Shown here: positions 47,537 to 56,544 of the stretch, piece by piece | How the letters are laid out: every line of letters begins with the position of its first letter | How positions within the stretch are numbered: the stretch's first letter is position 1 | Assembly (NCBI GenBank): GCA_015057315.1 | Contig: SVER01000004.1 | Coordinates: 62,001 to 126,000, forward strand | From: Pseudobutyrivibrio ruminis | GTDB taxonomy: Bacteria > Bacillota > Clostridia > Lachnospirales > Lachnospiraceae | Length of the DNA stretch: 64,000 nucleotides | Reading direction: 5' to 3' | Made by a program: the position numbers and the translations under genes | Notes under the pieces: model-generated | The model's input: the letters and a program-made list of their open reading frames with translations, nothing else | What the model was told of the DNA's origin: nothing | Databases searched by the model: none

Positions 47537-47956
47537 CTATCTCTTCTCATCAACCATAATACCTGCAAGCTCCCAAGCCTTTGCGATAAGATCGAGAGTC
47601 TTGTCTGCTGGAAACTCCTTGATAACTTCCTTGGTCTCCTTATCTACCATCTTGATAGTGACACGATTAGTGCCTTCATGGATACCAAATACAGCCTCTG
47701 CATTTCCATTAGCAGAATTGATTTTTTCAACAGCTTCCTTCAAAGAAGATGTTGCCTGTTTTGCAGGATTTTTCTCAGCGCCTTCATTTTCAGGGTCCGC
47801 CGAAAGGGTTTTATCGTATTCAGCTGCCTTGGACTCCTTGGCAACTGAGAAATCAACTATTGCACTTTCCTTTTGCACTGATTGTGCTGGCGCTGTTTTT
47901 ACTGAACTTCCTTGTCCCTGGTAGCTAACTTGGCTACTTACTTCGCCTATTTTCAT
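47537..47956 (-). CDS. flaG: FlaG family protein
   Basis: C-terminal VFGIHEGTNRVTIKMVDKETKEVIKEFPADKTLDLIAKAWELAG; start at 47956. Confidence 0.85.
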   Translation of the reverse strand: MKIGEVSSQVSYQGQGSSVKTAPAQSVQKESAIVDFSVAKESKAAEYDKTLSADPENEGAEKNPAKQATSSLKEAVEKINSANGNAEAVFGIHEGTNRVTIKMVDKETKEVIKEFPADKTLDLIAKAWELAGIMVDEKR

Positions 47957-48091
47957 TTCTTTCCTCCTTACGCCTATACGAATTCGGTCCCACTCCTCAA
48001 TCCGTAAGGCAATATACATCCTTGTAATATGGGAAATTTTTAGTTTTCTAATCTTATTATCGTCACTCGCCTGCCAATTGTTTATAGCAAA

Positions 48092-48126
48092 TAAAAAAAA
48101 TCCTGCAATTTTTTGCAGGATTTTTT
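48092..48126 (-). terminator. Terminator downstream of csrA
   Basis: aaaaaatcctgcaattttttgcaggatttttt. Confidence 0.8.
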
Positions 48127-48133
48127 AAAATAA

Positions 48134-48355
48134 TTAAAGTAAATTCTTAAGTGCCTCAAGGTCATCCATGCTGATTCCCTTGGCTGCTTCGTTTTCTTTC
48201 TGGATTTCAAGATATACTTCTTTGCGGTAGATAGACACTTCCTTTGGAGCTGAAATTCCTATTTTGACCTGATCGCCGCGAACTTCAAGGACTGTAATCT
48301 CGATGTTGTTGTTGATCATAATCGCGTCGCCTGTTTTTCTTGTTAATGCCAACAT
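48134..48355 (-). CDS. csrA: Carbon storage regulator CsrA
   Basis: MLALTRKTGDAIMINNNIEITVLEVRGDQVKIGISAPKEVSIYRKEVY. Confidence 0.97.
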   Translation of the reverse strand: MLALTRKTGDAIMINNNIEITVLEVRGDQVKIGISAPKEVSIYRKEVYLEIQKENEAAKGISMDDLEALKNLL

Positions 48356-48357
48356 CG

Positions 48358-48810
48358 CTACTCACCATCCTTTCCATGTATTGCATCATGAATTAGGAAT
48401 CGAACTGGCTCATCTCCATCTATGATGATTTGGTCACCTACGTTTGTATCTGTGTTGATGATGATAGGAGCCTTTAAGTTAATTGATGCTTCTTTTGGAT
48501 TCTTAGGAACTCTTACAGTTACAAGCATGTAAGTGTTTTCATCTGTAAGGTCCCCCAGCTGTGATAATGAATCTACATTTAAAGCTGGTGAATAATCTGG
48601 TTTAACTACGTGTGGTAGCATAACCGGCATAGCAAAATCTGTCTCATCTAATGACTGTAACCACATGATGTTTCCTTTGTCCTTCTTTTCTTCGTCGAAA
48701 ATGAGTGTGTATCTCTTCATGTCTGGAAAACCAATGAGTCCATGAAGTAGATTGATAATCTTTTCATCGGAAATCTCAATTTCTCCGAATAGTCTAGTTT
48801 TTACCTGCAT
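48358..48810 (-). CDS. fliW: Flagellar assembly factor FliW
   Basis: MQVKTRLFGEIEISDEKIINLLHGLIGFPDMKRYTLI. Confidence 0.95.
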   Translation of the reverse strand: MQVKTRLFGEIEISDEKIINLLHGLIGFPDMKRYTLIFDEEKKDKGNIMWLQSLDETDFAMPVMLPHVVKPDYSPALNVDSLSQLGDLTDENTYMLVTVRVPKNPKEASINLKAPIIINTDTNVGDQIIIDGDEPVRFLIHDAIHGKDGE

Positions 48811-48868
48811 TGTCCCTTCTCCTTTGCATGTTCTAATTCAGCATAAAAACCCAAAAACCACTGAATTG

Positions 48869-50443
48869 TCAAATGTAGTTAAGTAACGTTGAATCGCCCA
48901 GCTTTCCAGCTGCTGTAAGCGATGCCTGATATGCGGTGTAAGCTGCTGTGTAATCAATGATAATCTTTGATAAATCAATGTCGTCATTGAGTGACTGCAA
49001 GCTCTGTACTGTCTGCTGTTGATCCCCCACTCTGTTTTTTGTCAAATCCAGAGAGTCCTTTTTACACCCCAAATCAGTAATTGCTAAGTTTATTTTAGCA
49101 TAATACTTATCAATTTTGCCTATTTCTGCATCAAAAAGTTTGCGCATATTATCGTGATAGAAATCAAATTCCTTTTCAGCTGCTTTGTACCAAATGTCCA
49201 ACCATTCCTGGTCTTCGTTGGATGCATATTGAGATTCGGACTTCATATCCTTTAAGGCCTGCATCTTATCATAAGCTGAAACTGCATGCTGACAGGCATC
49301 AATCATTTCTGTCACGTCTCTGTATATTGAACTGTCAAACACATCAGCTGCCTCAGTATTGATACCGATAGTCTGACTTGCAGCGATAGTATATTCAATA
49401 TCAAAGTGCTTGCGCTCGCCGTTCTCGTTATATTTAGTGTAAGTTACTGGAACGTGAACATCAAGAGGATCTTCGGTTTTCACACAATTATAATAATATT
49501 CTGGGCGAAGCTCCCCTTCCTCAAAGCCCTTCTTGTTGTATTTGATAGTCAATTCCGCATCAGCCTTTTTCAGGTCTTCAGCTGTATCATTAGACAAAAT
49601 CAAATCACCTGTTTCTCTAATAAGAACGGCTGTCTTTTTAGGTATCACCTTTCCACCTTGTGCTTCGCTCCATGCTGCCTCACTTTCGTAAGATATTACA
49701 GTGTAATCATCAGGATTAACTGCAGGATTGTTTACCTTGATATTGATATTTTCTGCCAAGCCGGCGATTTTGTCGTAAGCTAATCTGATTCGATAAAAAT
49801 TGGTCTTAACTATGTCTGATATTGGTTTGTTCACTGCTGGGTCATAGCCTGTGTCACCAGCCTTTAGGCTAGGTGCCAGAAGCTCGGTCTCTGTTGTAGG
49901 GATTATAACATCACCATCATAGTATCGATGGTCTTCCATATTTCCTTCGATAGCAATAGTCTGTGTGATTTCATAGGCAGTGTTTAATTCATCCTCTGTA
50001 AATGTAAGGTTACAGTTTGTTCTATATCCGGTAAACACTGTTCTATTGGCATAATCAGCATTACCTTCTGCAAACAGCTGCTTTTGGAGCTGTTCCAACT
50101 CCTTCAGCATTGTTTTTCTATCATCCTGAGAATTAAATGTATCTGTTGCACCTTTATTAGCAATTTGCTTACAGTCATTTCCGATTTCACGCATGTTGAT
50201 TAGAGCTGTCTCTGTAACACTTATCCACTGTGCAGCATCAGGAATATTCTTCTCGTGATACTGAGTCACCTGAGATAATGTTGTTGAAAGACGTAAAGAG
50301 CGAACTGCAATAACAGGATCATCAGAAGGTCTATCAATCTTCTTCTGTGAAGTCATTTGCGTGTTTCTCTGATTAACGAACTCCTTTGTGGTATTGATGT
50401 TCGAAGATGCGTTATTCATTATCATTTTGTTTGTTACTCTCAT
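48869..50443 (-). CDS. flgL: Flagellar hook-associated protein FlgL
   Basis: MRVTNKMIMNNASSNINTTKEFVNQRNTQMTSQKKIDRPSDDPVIAVRSLRL. Confidence 0.92.
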   Translation of the reverse strand: MRVTNKMIMNNASSNINTTKEFVNQRNTQMTSQKKIDRPSDDPVIAVRSLRLSTTLSQVTQYHEKNIPDAAQWISVTETALINMREIGNDCKQIANKGATDTFNSQDDRKTMLKELEQLQKQLFAEGNADYANRTVFTGYRTNCNLTFTEDELNTAYEITQTIAIEGNMEDHRYYDGDVIIPTTETELLAPSLKAGDTGYDPAVNKPISDIVKTNFYRIRLAYDKIAGLAENINIKVNNPAVNPDDYTVISYESEAAWSEAQGGKVIPKKTAVLIRETGDLILSNDTAEDLKKADAELTIKYNKKGFEEGELRPEYYYNCVKTEDPLDVHVPVTYTKYNENGERKHFDIEYTIAASQTIGINTEAADVFDSSIYRDVTEMIDACQHAVSAYDKMQALKDMKSESQYASNEDQEWLDIWYKAAEKEFDFYHDNMRKLFDAEIGKIDKYYAKINLAITDLGCKKDSLDLTKNRVGDQQQTVQSLQSLNDDIDLSKIIIDYTAAYTAYQASLTAAGKLGDSTLLNYI

Positions 50444-50462
50444 AGCTCTACCTCATTGCATT

Positions 50463-52334
50463 TTAAACTCCAGTATTAAGTATCAATCTATCATATATTT
50501 CGGAGAAAACTGAAATACATTTAGATGCCAGGTTATATGCATTTTGGAATTTTATCAAATCAAGTGCCTCTTCATCTTCGTCTACGCCTGCTACAGACAT
50601 GCGCTGCTCAGATATTGATTTTTGAATGTTGGTAAAATTTTCTGAGAAGATTTTACATTCCTGGGCATCGATAGTAACATCTGCATATATACACTGAAGG
50701 AAAGCATCGCCTCCACCGCCTCTAAACAATGTTTCCTTTCGCTGAAGCTTCTGAAGCTCAACTATCAAATCTGCTGCATCCACACCTGAAGAATAATTTT
50801 CCTTTGTGGTGGTAGCAAATATTCTTGCATCCTTATCTGTCTTTTTTGCAATTGAAACTGTGTCTGCTGTCAAAAGATAGTAGGTCTTGCTATCGCTGTT
50901 TAGGGTTACACCTATCTTTGAATCTGGATCTGCTGGGTCTTCCACTGTTAATGGGTCCACCATCTGATATTCAATATGTGAATCCACCAAATCCTTTGCT
51001 ATAAAGAAGGCTCCCATATCGTCACCGTTCAAATCCACTCCACTTTCCTCAATCTTGTTAAATTTCTCGCAGAAGTTTCTTAGGAATAGATTCATCTGAT
51101 TCTGGTAATATGGGATTCCCATGTAATCCACATCATCACCTACCTGAAATGTTTTATCCACTAAAGCCTTTGCTGCATCCTTACCTATTGGATTTATAAG
51201 ATTAAATGTAACAGACTCCACCTCGCCCTTAGCATTTGTATTAAATGAAAATCCATCGTAGGTATAATGTATATTATTGGTTGTAATCTGCCCTTTTGAT
51301 GGCATGTTAAATTCATTTAAGTCCTTTATACTAATATCTTTAATGGTAATATGCTTTTCGTCTGCATCAGATACAGTACCATGCATATTTTCATTATTGT
51401 TACCGTCTCTAACCTCAAACATAGATTTCAAATGGCCGCCACTTGAACTTGGTACAGCGTTAAATTTATCTCCATCCTTTGCCCATACTATATCGTAAAG
51501 ACCATCTATATCTGACTGATTGTACATCTGCTCTGTAGCACGTGATACTACAGCCAATGTATTATACTCGTATGTATCTACCAACTGCTGTCCGTTAATA
51601 TATACCATGTAATATGTCGCGCCAGTGTTCATATCCGGGTCATTCGAATTTCGCACCTCTGTTTCCTTTACACTTACATCACAGATTTCACCAAGCTCGT
51701 CAATAAGCAGCGCTCTCTGGTCTCTAAGCTCGTTAGCGTGACCTCCACCCTGCTCAATAACATTTATCTGCTTTGTAAGAACAGCTACCTTCTCTGATAT
51801 AGCATTAATATCATCAACAGCTGTCTTTATTTCATCGTTGATAGAATTCTGCAAATCCTTAAGCTTTGTTGATAACTGATTAAAATATTCTGTAAGCTGC
51901 TTTGCATTAGAAATAAACTGCTTTCTTACAGTGTCATCGCCAGGGCTACCCTGCATAGTGCTCATGGCATTAAACATCTTGGTGTAGATTGTGGTAAATC
52001 CTGTATTAGAGGAATTCTCATTATAATAATCCTCAATCTGATTCATGTAATATTGCTTTTTCTCATAGTAGCCAAGAGCAGCCTGATTATTCCAATATTT
52101 CTCATCATAATACAGGTCACGATGCTGTGTTACAGATTTTGCTTCAACACCAGTTCCAGTAGTACCATAGCTTTGATAAACACGCAGTGCTGATGAAGCA
52201 ACTGTATTCACCACCTGCCTGCTATAGCCATTTGTATTTACATTTGAGATATTGTTTGCAGTGGTATTAATCTGCGCCTGAGAGGTATTTAGGCCTGACG
52301 CTGCAATTGTTAATCCAAAAAATGTTGAAGACAT
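50463..52334 (-). CDS. flgK: Flagellar hook-associated protein FlgK (paralog 2)
   Basis: STFFGLTIAASGLNTSQAQINTTANNISNVNTNGYSRQVV. Confidence 0.92.
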   Translation of the reverse strand: MSSTFFGLTIAASGLNTSQAQINTTANNISNVNTNGYSRQVVNTVASSALRVYQSYGTTGTGVEAKSVTQHRDLYYDEKYWNNQAALGYYEKKQYYMNQIEDYYNENSSNTGFTTIYTKMFNAMSTMQGSPGDDTVRKQFISNAKQLTEYFNQLSTKLKDLQNSINDEIKTAVDDINAISEKVAVLTKQINVIEQGGGHANELRDQRALLIDELGEICDVSVKETEVRNSNDPDMNTGATYYMVYINGQQLVDTYEYNTLAVVSRATEQMYNQSDIDGLYDIVWAKDGDKFNAVPSSSGGHLKSMFEVRDGNNNENMHGTVSDADEKHITIKDISIKDLNEFNMPSKGQITTNNIHYTYDGFSFNTNAKGEVESVTFNLINPIGKDAAKALVDKTFQVGDDVDYMGIPYYQNQMNLFLRNFCEKFNKIEESGVDLNGDDMGAFFIAKDLVDSHIEYQMVDPLTVEDPADPDSKIGVTLNSDSKTYYLLTADTVSIAKKTDKDARIFATTTKENYSSGVDAADLIVELQKLQRKETLFRGGGGDAFLQCIYADVTIDAQECKIFSENFTNIQKSISEQRMSVAGVDEDEEALDLIKFQNAYNLASKCISVFSEIYDRLILNTGV

Positions 52335-52362
52335 AAGCTATTACCTCGTCTTTCTACTCCTA

Positions 52363-54186
52363 CTAGTGACCAAGAGATGTGAGCAAGTGCTCAATCATTT
52401 CGTTTACTACATTTATATATCGGCTAGCTGCGTTGTAAGCTGACTGATATTTAATCATTGTTGTTAATTCTTCATCGGAAGATACACCGATAACACCCTG
52501 ACGGCTAAATTCGATTTCTTCTCTTGTGCCTTCCAATGACTGTTCTGTGCTCTTATATACATTTCCTGTGTTGGCAATCTCGCCAATCCACTTTACATAA
52601 AATCCATTGTAGCCACATGGAGTGGTATCGCTAGGATTCAAATGAAAATCCTGCTTATTCCAAATACTACTAAGGCTGATTCCTATGTCGTAGTCTACAG
52701 CTCCCTTATTTACGCCATATTTTAAATGTGGTAAATATGATTCCTGTTTAATCAGTTCTTCATTAACAAAGGTAGACTTTAGTGTGTACCACTGACCAGG
52801 GTCATCTGGATTTTCCTCGTTATACACATACATTGTTTCTGTATGTGGCTGATTATTCTCATCAGTATATGTAAGAGTTACTTCCTGATATCTATCACAG
52901 CCTACTCGTACAAACAATTCTCTTGGTGGGAGCTCACCATCCGAACCTACAGAACACTTTTCTTTATCAAGGATTCTAAGGTTCTTTGGTATGTCATCGC
53001 CAGAGACTGTTACTAAATCTCCATTTTTGTCTGTATAGGTGTAAGACATGTTGGTTGCCGAAGCGTATGCATTCTCCACTGTTGTCAGAGGACTATATAT
53101 ATCGTTTATAGCCGTTACCATTTCATGGAACAATGTATCCAGCTCAGCCTCAGAATTCATCATGATGGAATTTGCAATTCCTTTTTTGTAATCCTCGGAA
53201 GTTAGGCCATTTCCTTCTTCATCGTAAAAATCCCTGTAGGTGCTCCAGCCTGTTCCTCTGGCAAGAAGCATTGCCTTAATCTCACCAATATCAGTATTCT
53301 TATCCGCGGCAACATTCGTGGTATCAAATACCATGTAGTACTTATTAAGGCTTTCATCATCTTCGCTCACGATTTCGGAAAGCTGAGGCCAGTATGGTGT
53401 AACATACTTTGTTCTCTTATCCTCTAATGTTTCTATTGGGTAGTAATTTATATCATCTATAAATTCCACACCTTCTATTTCTACATGAACTACACCAGTA
53501 TGATCTTCGTTATAAGAAATCTTTACCATACCAGAAAGCTCATCTAAGAGTAAATCTCTTTTATCTCGCAAATCCATGGCCTTCTCAACACCTGCTGCCT
53601 CGATTGCCTGGATTCGTTTATTGTAATCAACTATCTCTTTTCCAATTTTATTTATTCTATTAAGCTTTTCCTTGATTTTGGAATTGATAATAGTCTGGTA
53701 ATCTTCAAATCCCTGCTGTACTGCCTTACTTCTAGCCAAAAAAAGACTAGCCTTCTGCAATACAAGGTTTTGCTTCACGGTATCAGATGGCTCCTTTGCA
53801 AATTCCTCAAAAGCTTCCTCAAAATCTGCTATAGCTTCCTTGAAAGCCTTGCCCTCTGTTTCCTGAAGATGGGTGATAACCTCTTGCACTGCTTCAGAAC
53901 TAGCACTATAAAAAGAATATCGCCCATTTTCCTGTCGATATGCTTTGTCTAAAAAGATATCGCGGTTGTGGACGATTGTTCCTACCTGCACGCCAAGACC
54001 AGCATACTGTGTGCTGATCGCTGCGTTGCCTATTTTTCTATATGTTCTATCTTCGTAAACAACCTGCTCTCTAACGTAACCTTCTGTATTTACGTTAGTA
54101 AGGTTGTTTGATGTTGTATTTAATCCATGTGATGCTGACTGTAGGCCTGATGCCCCAACATATAAGCTTCCAAAACTATTAGCCAT
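52363..54186 (-). CDS. flgK: Flagellar hook-associated protein FlgK (paralog 1)
   Basis: MANSFGSLYVGASGLQSASHGLNTTSNNLTNVNTEGYVREQV; start at 54186 with GGAGG. Confidence 0.92.
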   Translation of the reverse strand: MANSFGSLYVGASGLQSASHGLNTTSNNLTNVNTEGYVREQVVYEDRTYRKIGNAAISTQYAGLGVQVGTIVHNRDIFLDKAYRQENGRYSFYSASSEAVQEVITHLQETEGKAFKEAIADFEEAFEEFAKEPSDTVKQNLVLQKASLFLARSKAVQQGFEDYQTIINSKIKEKLNRINKIGKEIVDYNKRIQAIEAAGVEKAMDLRDKRDLLLDELSGMVKISYNEDHTGVVHVEIEGVEFIDDINYYPIETLEDKRTKYVTPYWPQLSEIVSEDDESLNKYYMVFDTTNVAADKNTDIGEIKAMLLARGTGWSTYRDFYDEEGNGLTSEDYKKGIANSIMMNSEAELDTLFHEMVTAINDIYSPLTTVENAYASATNMSYTYTDKNGDLVTVSGDDIPKNLRILDKEKCSVGSDGELPPRELFVRVGCDRYQEVTLTYTDENNQPHTETMYVYNEENPDDPGQWYTLKSTFVNEELIKQESYLPHLKYGVNKGAVDYDIGISLSSIWNKQDFHLNPSDTTPCGYNGFYVKWIGEIANTGNVYKSTEQSLEGTREEIEFSRQGVIGVSSDEELTTMIKYQSAYNAASRYINVVNEMIEHLLTSLGH

Positions 54187-54233
54187 AAGTCTGCCCTCCA
54201 AGTTCCTACTAAAACTCTAAGGACATCCTTTTC

Positions 54234-54746
54234 CTACTGTTTAGCATCAAATCCTCTATTTCCTAAAATGTTTCCTGTAGTTTCAGCATTTCTTCCATAG
54301 TTGGAGGTCTGTGGTGCCTGCTTTGCACTTTTGATTAGTGTTATATCAAACTCCACCATCTCTAAAGCCTGCCTAAGTAGATTCTGGGTTTGAAAATTCA
54401 AAACCTGAGCATCGTCAGCTACTTTTACCAGCTTGTCCTTGGCCTGACTTAACTTTTTTTGCTGTACAGGTTGGTTCGCCAAGTTATCAATCATCCATGA
54501 CACAGTAACCTGCTCACCATCATGTCCCATCACTTGCCCTATACTGTTAAGTATAGAAAGACGTTTCTTCTCTAGAACCCGTAAGGTGTCAGCAATGGCT
54601 TGCTCCTTGACGGTAATATCCTCCAGTACGTCAAGCTTCTTATAGATAATAGAATCCTTCTTCTTACCATTAAGACTGATTAACTTTTCATACTGCTCCG
54701 CTTCACCATCCATAGTTAAGAGCAACTCATCCATTAAACTAGCCAC
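54234..54746 (-). CDS. FlgN-like flagellar chaperone
   Basis: MASLMDELLLTMDGEAEQYEKLISLNGKKKDSIIYKKLDVLEDITVKEQAIADTLRVLEKKR; between flgM and flgK. Confidence 0.85.
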   Translation of the reverse strand: MASLMDELLLTMDGEAEQYEKLISLNGKKKDSIIYKKLDVLEDITVKEQAIADTLRVLEKKRLSILNSIGQVMGHDGEQVTVSWMIDNLANQPVQQKKLSQAKDKLVKVADDAQVLNFQTQNLLRQALEMVEFDITLIKSAKQAPQTSNYGRNAETTGNILGNRGFDAKQ

Positions 54747-54763
54747 GCTTTACCCTCACAAAA

Positions 54764-55045
54764 CTAAAGAATTGATCCGTACTGAGATAGCAACTTCTCT
54801 GCGAAATCATCAGGACTGACATCATAAGTACCATCTTTGATTCTAGCCTTGATATCAGCTACTAAATCCTCTCTAATGTCCGCAGCCTCAGATACAGCAG
54901 CCTTTGCGACATGGTAATCACGGCCTGTTGATGAAATCTGAACCTCATCACGACCCATACCATTTGTCTTTGCTGCCTGTGTTACATTTTTAGTGTTTGA
55001 TGTTTGATAGAGCTGAGCTACCTGATTGTAAGCCTCTATACGCAT
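54764..55045 (-). CDS. flgM: Anti-sigma-28 factor FlgM
   Basis: MRIEAYNQVAQLYQTSNTKNV...DEVQISSTGRDYHVAKAAV; start at 55045, not 55123. Confidence 0.9.
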   Translation of the reverse strand: MRIEAYNQVAQLYQTSNTKNVTQAAKTNGMGRDEVQISSTGRDYHVAKAAVSEAADIREDLVADIKARIKDGTYDVSPDDFAEKLLSQYGSIL

Positions 55046-55123
55046 ATCGCCACACTCCTTTCCTCCCTTATTATGCCGATTTTTGTAATCAAATCTCGAG
55101 CTACATTTTTCTTTACACTTCAT

Positions 55124-55150
55124 TTATCGGTACTACTTAAGAAAACTTTA
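55124..55150 (-). promoter_or_regulatory. Sigma-28-type promoter upstream of flgM
   Basis: Minus strand TAAAGTTTTCTTAAGTAGTACCGATAA. Confidence 0.8.
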
Positions 55151-55184
55151 TAGTATTTTTTAATTTTTTTCAAATTTTTATTTA

Positions 55185-55213
55185 TTGACACCGATTAACC
55201 ACTGTGCTATAAG
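55185..55213 (+). promoter_or_regulatory. Sigma-A promoter of the GntR-ABC operon
   Basis: TTGACA-N17-TATAAG. Confidence 0.8.
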
Positions 55214-55234
55214 TGTATTAGAACACGTAATACA
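55214..55234 (+). promoter_or_regulatory. Candidate GntR/YtrA operator
   Basis: Perfect dyad TGTATTA-N7-TAATACA immediately downstream of the -10. Confidence 0.7.
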
Positions 55235-55274
55235 GTCAAAGGTCAAACTTTACCTAAGAATCAGGAGGTATTAG

Positions 55275-55658
55275 ATGATCCAATTGAATTACAGAGATTC
55301 TAAACCTATCTATGAGCAGATTAAGGATGGGCTTAGACGCCTGGTTGTTACAGGCGCTGTTAAGAAGGATGAAAAGCTTCCTAGTGTAAGGGAGCTTGCT
55401 ACAAGCTTATCAATCAATCCTAACACTATCCAAAAGGCTTATAGGGAGTTAGAACAAGAAGGTTACATTTACACGATTGCAGGAAAGGGCAGCTATGCAG
55501 CTGAACGCGGCTTCGTTGCCTCGGTAAGGAGCGATGAATTGATGAAAGAATTCGATGAAATTGTAAAAGAACTTCTGTATCTGTGCGAGGATAAGGATGT
55601 CCTCATTAAACGAATTGAAGAGCTTGCGAAGGGAGGGACAAAGGATGATAGAGGTTAA
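55275..55658 (+). CDS. GntR family regulator (YtrA subfamily)
   Basis: MIQLNYRDSKPIYEQIKDGLRRLVVTGAVKKDEKLPSVRELATSLSINPNTIQKAYRELEQEGYIYTIAGKGSYA. Confidence 0.95.
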   Translation: MIQLNYRDSKPIYEQIKDGLRRLVVTGAVKKDEKLPSVRELATSLSINPNTIQKAYRELEQEGYIYTIAGKGSYAAERGFVASVRSDELMKEFDEIVKELLYLCEDKDVLIKRIEELAKGGTKDDRG

Positions 55659-56544
55659 TAACGTCACTAAGCGTTTTGGTGATTTTGTTGCGCTTGATGG
55701 ATTGAATATGCATGTTGAGCGCGGCGCTATCTATGGTCTGGTTGGTCCAAACGGTGCAGGTAAATCTACTATAATAAGACACTTATCTGGTGTCTACAAA
55801 CAAGACGAAGGCACTGTCACTATTGATGGACAACCTGTTTATGAGAATGAAAAGCTGAAGCAGCGCTTCACAGTGATTCCTGATGAAATATTCTATTTCA
55901 CCCAGGCAAACACCATGGATATGATGAAATTCTACAAAAGCATGTATCCTAAGTTTGATGAAGCATTATTTAAAAAGATTTTAGCCTGCTTCCCGGAAAT
56001 CAATCCTAAGAAGATGGTTAGAAGCCTTTCAAAGGGTATGCAAAAGCAGGTGGCTTTCATGCTATCTATCGCTGCCCGTCCTGAGCTTATGATTTTAGAT
56101 GAGCCTGTTGACGGTCTTGACCCTGTTATGCGCCGTCAGATTTGGAGCCTTATCATGTCTGATGTGGCCGAGCATGGTCTTACAGTGCTTGTCAGCTCCC
56201 ACAACCTTAGAGAGCTGGAGGATGTATGCGACCATGTGGGCATTATGAATCATGGCAAGCTTTTAATAGAACGTTCCCTTGATGAATTACAGACATCTAT
56301 CACTAAGATTCAGCTTGCTTTCGAAGGTGATATGCCTTCCCTTCCACCTGAGGTTCAGGTGCTTAAAAAAATTACAACAGGTAGGGTTCACACCCTAATA
56401 GTTAAGGGCGAGCCAAGGGTAGCTGAGCAAACTATCAGCGCTCTTAATCCTCTTCTTATGGATGTGTTGCCACTTACTCTTGAAGAAATATTTATTTATG
56501 AGCTAGGAGGTGAGAACTATGCAGTCAAAGACATCATTTTTTAA
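55645..56544 (+). CDS. ABC transporter ATP-binding protein
   Basis: MIEVNNVTKRFGDFVALDGLNMHVERGAIYGLVGPNGAGKSTIIRHLSG; start at 55645. Confidence 0.95.
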   Translation: MIEVNNVTKRFGDFVALDGLNMHVERGAIYGLVGPNGAGKSTIIRHLSGVYKQDEGTVTIDGQPVYENEKLKQRFTVIPDEIFYFTQANTMDMMKFYKSMYPKFDEALFKKILACFPEINPKKMVRSLSKGMQKQVAFMLSIAARPELMILDEPVDGLDPVMRRQIWSLIMSDVAEHGLTVLVSSHNLRELEDVCDHVGIMNHGKLLIERSLDELQTSITKIQLAFEGDMPSLPPEVQVLKKITTGRVHTLIVKGEPRVAEQTISALNPLLMDVLPLTLEEIFIYELGGENYAVKDIIF

